NCBI GenBank assembly: GCA_949959305.1
Contig: CATLJA010000007.1
Span: forward strand, 1-45,657
DNA: 45,657 bases
Origin: an uncultured Oscillibacter sp.
GTDB lineage: Bacteria > Bacillota > Clostridia > Oscillospirales > Oscillospiraceae
Reading direction: 5' to 3'
Part shown: positions 42,120 through 45,657 of the stretch, in pieces
Layout: the number at the start of each line of letters is the position of its first letter
How positions within the stretch are numbered: the first letter of the stretch is position 1
Notes under the pieces: generated by a model
Database searches by the model: none
Told to the model about the DNA's origin: nothing
What the model saw: the letters and a program-made list of their open reading frames with translations, nothing else
Translations under genes and position numbers: made by a program

Positions 42120-42886
42120 AAACCATCGCCATCATGAACCAGAAGGGCGGCACGGGAAAAACCACCTCCGCCATCAACCTGGCCGGGGAGCTGGCCCAGC
42201 GGGGCCGGCGGGTGCTGCTCATCGACACGGACACCCAGGGCAACGCCACCAGCAACCTGGAGCTGACGGAGGTTCCCGCCGCCACCCTGGCGGACGTGAT
42301 TACCGGGAAGGGCCCCGTCCTGGCCGAGACCATCTGCCGCACCTCCACGGAGGGGCTGGACTTAATCCGGGGGGGCGGCCTGCTGGCCCCGGCGCTGCTC
42401 GCCATGCAGGAGCTGCGCTTCGGAAGGGACACGGTGCTCCGCCGCCTCCTGCCCCAGATTCCGCCGGAGTACGATTTCGTGTTCTTCGACTGCTCCCCGT
42501 CCCTGGAGTCCCTGTTCAACATCAACGTGCTTATGGCCGCCCAGTACGTCCTCATTCCCATCAAGGTGGACAAGAACTCCATCGAGGGCTATGACGTGAT
42601 GCTGGAGACGGTCCGGGACGTGCGGGAGAGCGGCAACCCGGAGATTCAGGTCCTGGGCATCTTCATGACCGCCGTGGAGACCGGGGCCAGCCTGGACCGG
42701 GAAATGATTGCCAATCTCCCCGCCCTGCTGCCGGAGCTGGCCTTTCAGACCTACATACGGAAAAACATCGACGTGAAAAAAGCCCCCATCGCCCTGCTGC
42801 CCCTGTGCCGCTTCTCCCCCAGGTGCACGGCGGCGGCGGATTACGCGGCCCTGGCGGACGAGCTGCTGGCGCGGATGGAGGGCTGA
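42116..42886 (+). CDS. parA: ParA-type partition ATPase
   Basis: This 256-residue protein has the deviant Walker A KGGTGKTT (10-17), [15 protein letters not shown] (Walker A prime, about 34-48) and [12 protein letters not shown] (Walker B region, about 122-133). There is no N-terminal helix-turn-helix, so it is the short chromosomal/type Ib-like form; DNA binding for control probably comes from the small upstream protein. It binds DNA non-specifically in the ATP state and moves or positions a ParB-bound site. It starts within the stop of the upstream gene and ends 3 bases before parB. Alternative: a Soj-like regulator, but there are no origin genes nearby. Confidence 0.92.
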   Translation: MKTIAIMNQKGGTGKTTSAINLAGELAQRGRRVLLIDTDTQGNATSNLELTEVPAATLADVITGKGPVLAETICRTSTEGLDLIRGGGLLAPALLAMQELRFGRDTVLRRLLPQIPPEYDFVFFDCSPSLESLFNINVLMAAQYVLIPIKVDKNSIEGYDVMLETVRDVRESGNPEIQVLGIFMTAVETGASLDREMIANLPALLPELAFQTYIRKNIDVKKAPIALLPLCRFSPRCTAAADYAALADELLARMEG

Positions 42887-42889
42887 CGG

Positions 42890-43843
42890 ATGGCGAGAAA
42901 AAACCCCTCGATTTTCTCCACCCTGCAAAAAACGGCCGAGAACGCCTCGGCGGTCAACGGGGAGCTTGTGCGCCAGCTTCCCCTGGACGCGCTGGAGGAC
43001 AACCCCCTGAACCGCTTTTCCATGGCGGAGGACGAGCAGTTTCTCTCCACCCTGGCCTCCCTGGAAAAGGACGGCTTTCTGGAGGATATCGTGGTCACGC
43101 CCATAGAGGGCGGCCCCTCCGGGACGGAGCGCTTCCGCATCGTCAGCGGCCACCGCCGGGTTATGGCCGCCCGGAAGCTGGGCCGGGCCACGGTGCCCTG
43201 CAAGGTCCGGCGCTACGAGGACACGCTGACGGAGCTCCGGGCCCTGATGGGGGCCAACCTCCACCGCCGGAACCTCTCCCCCTTCGACATGGCCCGGCAG
43301 CTGGAAACCCTGCGGGACGTTCTGGCCCGGGAGGGGAAGCTGCCGGAGAACGTGAAGGCCCAGGCGGAGCTGATGGCGGAGCATACGGAGCTGAGCCGGG
43401 CCACGGTGGAGCGCTACCTGGACCTTCTGAACCTGAACGAGACCCTGTCCGCCTGGGCGGAGGACGGGCGCATGACCATGACCGACGCCTATGAGCTGGC
43501 CCGGCAGAAAAACGTCCACCTCCAGGGGGCGGTCCAGTCCTTCGTGGAGAAGACGGAGCCCAAGGGGGATTTTCCCGCCCTGGTTCACCGGGCCGTCGCC
43601 TGGGCCAAGGCCGCGGAGGAGGCCCCCCTCCCCCTCCCGGCCAAAACGCCCCCCAGCCCCCTGCGCTCGGTGGATTCCTTCGGCCGCTCCATCCGGCGCT
43701 CCACGGCCCAGCTCCGGGCCCTGGACCTCTCGGCGGAGCCGGACCGGGCCGCCATACGGAAGAAGCTGGACACCTGCCTGGGAAACCTGGAGGAGCTCCG
43801 CCGGACGGTGGAGGCCCTGCGGAAGGAGCTGGGGGAGGCGTAG
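42890..43843 (+). CDS. parB: ParB/Spo0J-family partition protein
   Basis: The protein has 317 residues. The N-terminal ParB nuclease-like/CTPase region has RFRIVSGHRRVMAARKLG (about 84-101) and GANLHRRNLSPFDMARQ (about 121-137). A helix-turn-helix follows (about 160-185, LMAEHTELSRATVERYLDLL), then a Pro-rich hinge and a C-terminal coiled coil (about 275-317) for dimerisation. It should bind a centromere-like site. I saw no TGTTTCACGTGAAACA-type parS in the window; the palindromes at 41881-41918 are the only candidates. Last gene of the partition operon. Confidence 0.9.
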   Translation: MARKNPSIFSTLQKTAENASAVNGELVRQLPLDALEDNPLNRFSMAEDEQFLSTLASLEKDGFLEDIVVTPIEGGPSGTERFRIVSGHRRVMAARKLGRATVPCKVRRYEDTLTELRALMGANLHRRNLSPFDMARQLETLRDVLAREGKLPENVKAQAELMAEHTELSRATVERYLDLLNLNETLSAWAEDGRMTMTDAYELARQKNVHLQGAVQSFVEKTEPKGDFPALVHRAVAWAKAAEEAPLPLPAKTPPSPLRSVDSFGRSIRRSTAQLRALDLSAEPDRAAIRKKLDTCLGNLEELRRTVEALRKELGEA

Positions 43844-43847
43844 GACG

Positions 43848-43876
43848 GGGGAGGCCGGAGGGCCTCCCCTTCCTTT
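43848..43876 (+). terminator. Terminator after parB
   Basis: GGGGAGGCC (43848-43856) pairs with GGCCTCCCC (43861-43869), GGAG loop, then TTCCTTT. The T tract is interrupted. Confidence 0.7.
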
Positions 43877-43968
43877 CCCCCGGCCTTGTCATTTTTGTTA
43901 CATTTTGCCTCCCCTTTTCCCGCTTTCCGCCGGAGCGGGGAACATTTTCTCCCATATTTGGCGAAAAC

Positions 43969-43997
43969 TTGACATAAGCGGGGCCGTCGTGTATAAT
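43969..43997 (+). promoter_or_regulatory. Full-consensus sigma-A promoter of the G5/3D gene
   Basis: TTGACA (43969-43974), exactly 17 bases, then TATAAT (43992-43997). The leader of about 75 bases contains a GC-rich hairpin (about 44032-44056) before the GGGAGG site. No known riboswitch pattern was recognised. Confidence 0.88.
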
Positions 43998-44078
43998 AGA
44001 AAGCACTTTTGAGCGGTAACAAAAATAACAATCCGCCTTCCCCTCCGGAGGGCGGAGCCCTTTGGGAGGTTCTTTTTT

Positions 44079-45119
44079 ATGTATCTGCAAGCTCAGGCAA
44101 GGGAACGGCTTCTCCGCCTGGCCCTGACTCTGGCGGCGGTCCTGCTGGCCGCGCTGGCCTCCATGAGCCGGGCCTCCGCCCGGGACTGGGCCGGGGCCGC
44201 CTACATCGTCACCGGACTGGGGGACGCGGCCCTGGTCCTCACCGAGGACGCGGACATGCCCAGCTTTCAAAGCAGCCTGCTCCGGGCGGGGGCCCGCCAC
44301 GGCGGCGGCTATGAGCTGTACCTGGAGCCGGACCAGTACGTCACCATTCACCACTGCGGAAAAATCATCCAGTCCCGCGCCGGAAGCAGCGAGTCCGTCT
44401 CCGAGTTCCTGGCCCGCCACGGCGTGACCCCCTCCCCCCTGGAGGCGGTGAGCATCGACCTGAGCGGCGAGCGGCTGAACCTGACGGTGGCCTCGGACCT
44501 CCTTTACCGGGAGCGGGTCCAGGAGACCGCGCCCCACGGCACCATCCGCCGCGCCAATTCCAGCATGACCCAGGGCACGGAGCGGGTGGTCCAGGAGGGG
44601 GCCGACGGCGTTCAGGGCACGGTATACGAAATCCTCTGGTCCAACGGGCAGATTGTCTCCCGCCAGCCCGTCCAAATACTGTCCACCACCGCCGTGGACC
44701 GAATAGTCGAATACGGCACCGCCGCGCCCCAGGCGGCACAGACGGCCCCCGCCCCTGGTCTGAAATCCGTGGACGCCAACCCTGACGGAAGCGGCGTTCT
44801 GACCCTGCCCGGCGGCGAGACCCTGCGCTATACCGGCGTGCGCACCATGTCCGCCACCGCCTACACGGCGGGCCACGGCGGCGTGGGCACCCGGACCGCC
44901 TCCGGCACCGCCGTCCACCGGGGCACCGTGGCGGTGGACCGCAGCGTCATTCCCCTGGGAACCCGGATGTTCATCGTCACAAAGAAGGGCTACGTCTACG
45001 GCGAGGCCGTGGCGGAGGATACCGGCGTGCGGGGCAACCGGATTGACCTGTATTTCGACACCTACCAGCAGTGCATTAACTTCGGCCGCCAGGACTGCCT
45101 GGTGTACTTCCTGGAGTAA
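44079..45119 (+). CDS. G5 and 3D domain cell-wall protein (YabE/Rpf-like)
   Basis: This 346-residue protein has an N-terminal signal or membrane anchor (about 10-34). A short repeat region (about 95-130, SVSEFLARHGVTP) resembles the domain before G5 in YabE-type proteins; a G5-like domain (about 140-215) and a C-terminal 3D domain follow. The 3D domain has MSATAYTAG (about 253-261), GTVAVDRSVIPLGTRMFI and AEDTGVRGNRIDLYFDTYQQCINFGRQ with its three conserved Asp. The 3D fold is that of lytic transglycosylases (MltA type), so it may remodel peptidoglycan during growth or spore outgrowth. It is transcribed from a full-consensus promoter. Family assignment strong; activity inferred. Confidence 0.9.
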   Translation: MYLQAQARERLLRLALTLAAVLLAALASMSRASARDWAGAAYIVTGLGDAALVLTEDADMPSFQSSLLRAGARHGGGYELYLEPDQYVTIHHCGKIIQSRAGSSESVSEFLARHGVTPSPLEAVSIDLSGERLNLTVASDLLYRERVQETAPHGTIRRANSSMTQGTERVVQEGADGVQGTVYEILWSNGQIVSRQPVQILSTTAVDRIVEYGTAAPQAAQTAPAPGLKSVDANPDGSGVLTLPGGETLRYTGVRTMSATAYTAGHGGVGTRTASGTAVHRGTVAVDRSVIPLGTRMFIVTKKGYVYGEAVAEDTGVRGNRIDLYFDTYQQCINFGRQDCLVYFLE

Positions 45120-45156
45120 AAGCCGTTTCCCGGCCGGATATGAGCCTGATACAGAG

Positions 45157-45657
45157 ATGAAAAAAAAGACGCTTTTAAAATACGCCCTCTGGCTTCCCCC
45201 CGCCCTCTGGTACAAAACGGTCTGGGGCCTCTCCGCCCAGCCCGCCTCCGTCTCCGGGGATTTGTCGGACCGGCTGCTGTACCGCTTCCTTCTGGCCCTG
45301 TCCCCCTCCTTCGCCGCCTCCGGCGAGGCGGCCCGGGTGGAGGCCGTGGAGCTGCTCTCCTTCCTGGAGCGGAAGGCGGCCCATATGTTCCTTTACTTCG
45401 TCCTGGCCCTGCTGCTGCTGGCGGCGCTGTCCTTCTGGACCTCCAGGCGGCGGGCCCTCCCGGGGGCGCTGCTCCTCTGCGCCGCGGCGGCGGCTCTGGA
45501 CGAGTACCACCAGACCTTTGTCCCCGGGCGCAGCGGAGAGGTCCGGGACGTGCTGGTGGACCTCTGCGGCGGGGCGGCGGCGCTGCTTCTGGCCGTGCTG
45601 GCGGAGCGGTGCCTGCGGCGGAGCCGCGCCGCCCTGCTGGTTCTGGGGGGCCTTTGC
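45157..45657 (+). CDS. VanZ-family membrane protein (3' end outside window)
   Basis: The visible 167 residues start at ATG 45157, 37 bases after the G5/3D gene, and stay open to the window end. The VanZ pattern is clear: FSAQ-like LSAQPAS near 26-32, ERKAAHMFLYFVLALLLL (about 70-87) and LDEYHQTFVPGRSGEVRDVLVDLCGG (about 114-139), with about four membrane helices. VanZ proteins are linked to glycopeptide (teicoplanin) tolerance in enterococci, but most relatives have no known role. The ribosome site is weak (CAGAG). Confidence 0.85.
   Translation, partial: MKKKTLLKYALWLPPALWYKTVWGLSAQPASVSGDLSDRLLYRFLLALSPSFAASGEAARVEAVELLSFLERKAAHMFLYFVLALLLLAALSFWTSRRRALPGALLLCAAAAALDEYHQTFVPGRSGEVRDVLVDLCGGAAALLLAVLAERCLRRSRAALLVLGGLC

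Noticed and set aside
41868..43843. Chromosomal origin soj-spo0J locus
   Set aside because: No rsmG, mnmG, dnaA or DnaA-box cluster nearby, and the coupled RHH-like gene is not part of that locus.
43998..44078. Riboswitch before the G5/3D gene
   Set aside because: Such genes are sometimes under c-di-AMP riboswitches, but the leader is only about 75 bases and lacks the conserved elements. Only a simple hairpin is seen.

Overview
The window looks like chromosome (or a large replicon) from a GC-rich, low-oxygen Gram-positive bacterium, most likely a gut Oscillospiraceae-type Clostridium relative. The reasons are S-layer homology (SLH) proteins, Firmicute-style AGGAGG ribosome sites, sigma-A promoters lying in AT-rich gaps of an otherwise GC-rich sequence, a VanZ-family protein, a G5/3D cell-wall protein and fermentative citrate lyase. 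This is inference from gene content; no marker gene is present. No rRNA, tRNA, CRISPR array or insertion sequence was seen, and no gap between genes exceeds 300 bases.

Layout. 1-5.6 kb: a three-gene RND-type efflux set (TolC-like partial gene, lipoprotein adaptor, permease). 5.8-8.0 kb: an SLH-anchored secreted protein. 8.26-36.75 kb: a 28.5 kb organic-acid island. It holds two complete tripartite tricarboxylate transporters (TctCBA), three MmgE/PrpD-family enzymes, a LeuCD/DmdAB-like hydro-lyase pair, a fused aconitase-family hydratase, an enolase-superfamily acid-sugar dehydratase-like enzyme, a MalY-type PLP enzyme, a thioredoxin-fold protein, an AbrB-type membrane protein and a full citrate lyase set (citD, citE, citF, citC, citXG). 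Four LysR regulators sit beside divergent promoters and split the island into separately controlled modules. A 119-bp direct repeat flanks the island on both sides.

36.99-45.66 kb: a Gin/Hin-type serine recombinase, then a 157-bp segment bounded by near-identical 20-bp inverted repeats, then two secreted surface proteins (a possible phase-variation switch). Next come a SEFIR/TIR-type candidate defence gene, a ribbon-helix-helix-ParA-ParB partition operon with its own operator, a G5/3D cell-wall protein and a partial VanZ gene.

How it works together (inference). Tricarboxylate or related acids enter through the TctCBA systems. They are rearranged by dehydratases and hydratases of the aconitase and MmgE/PrpD families. 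The largest operon, about 12.5 kb from one promoter, ends in citrate lyase, which would give acetate and oxaloacetate. The true substrates cannot be read from sequence; the three MmgE/PrpD proteins and the LeuCD-like pair suggest something other than plain citrate fermentation.
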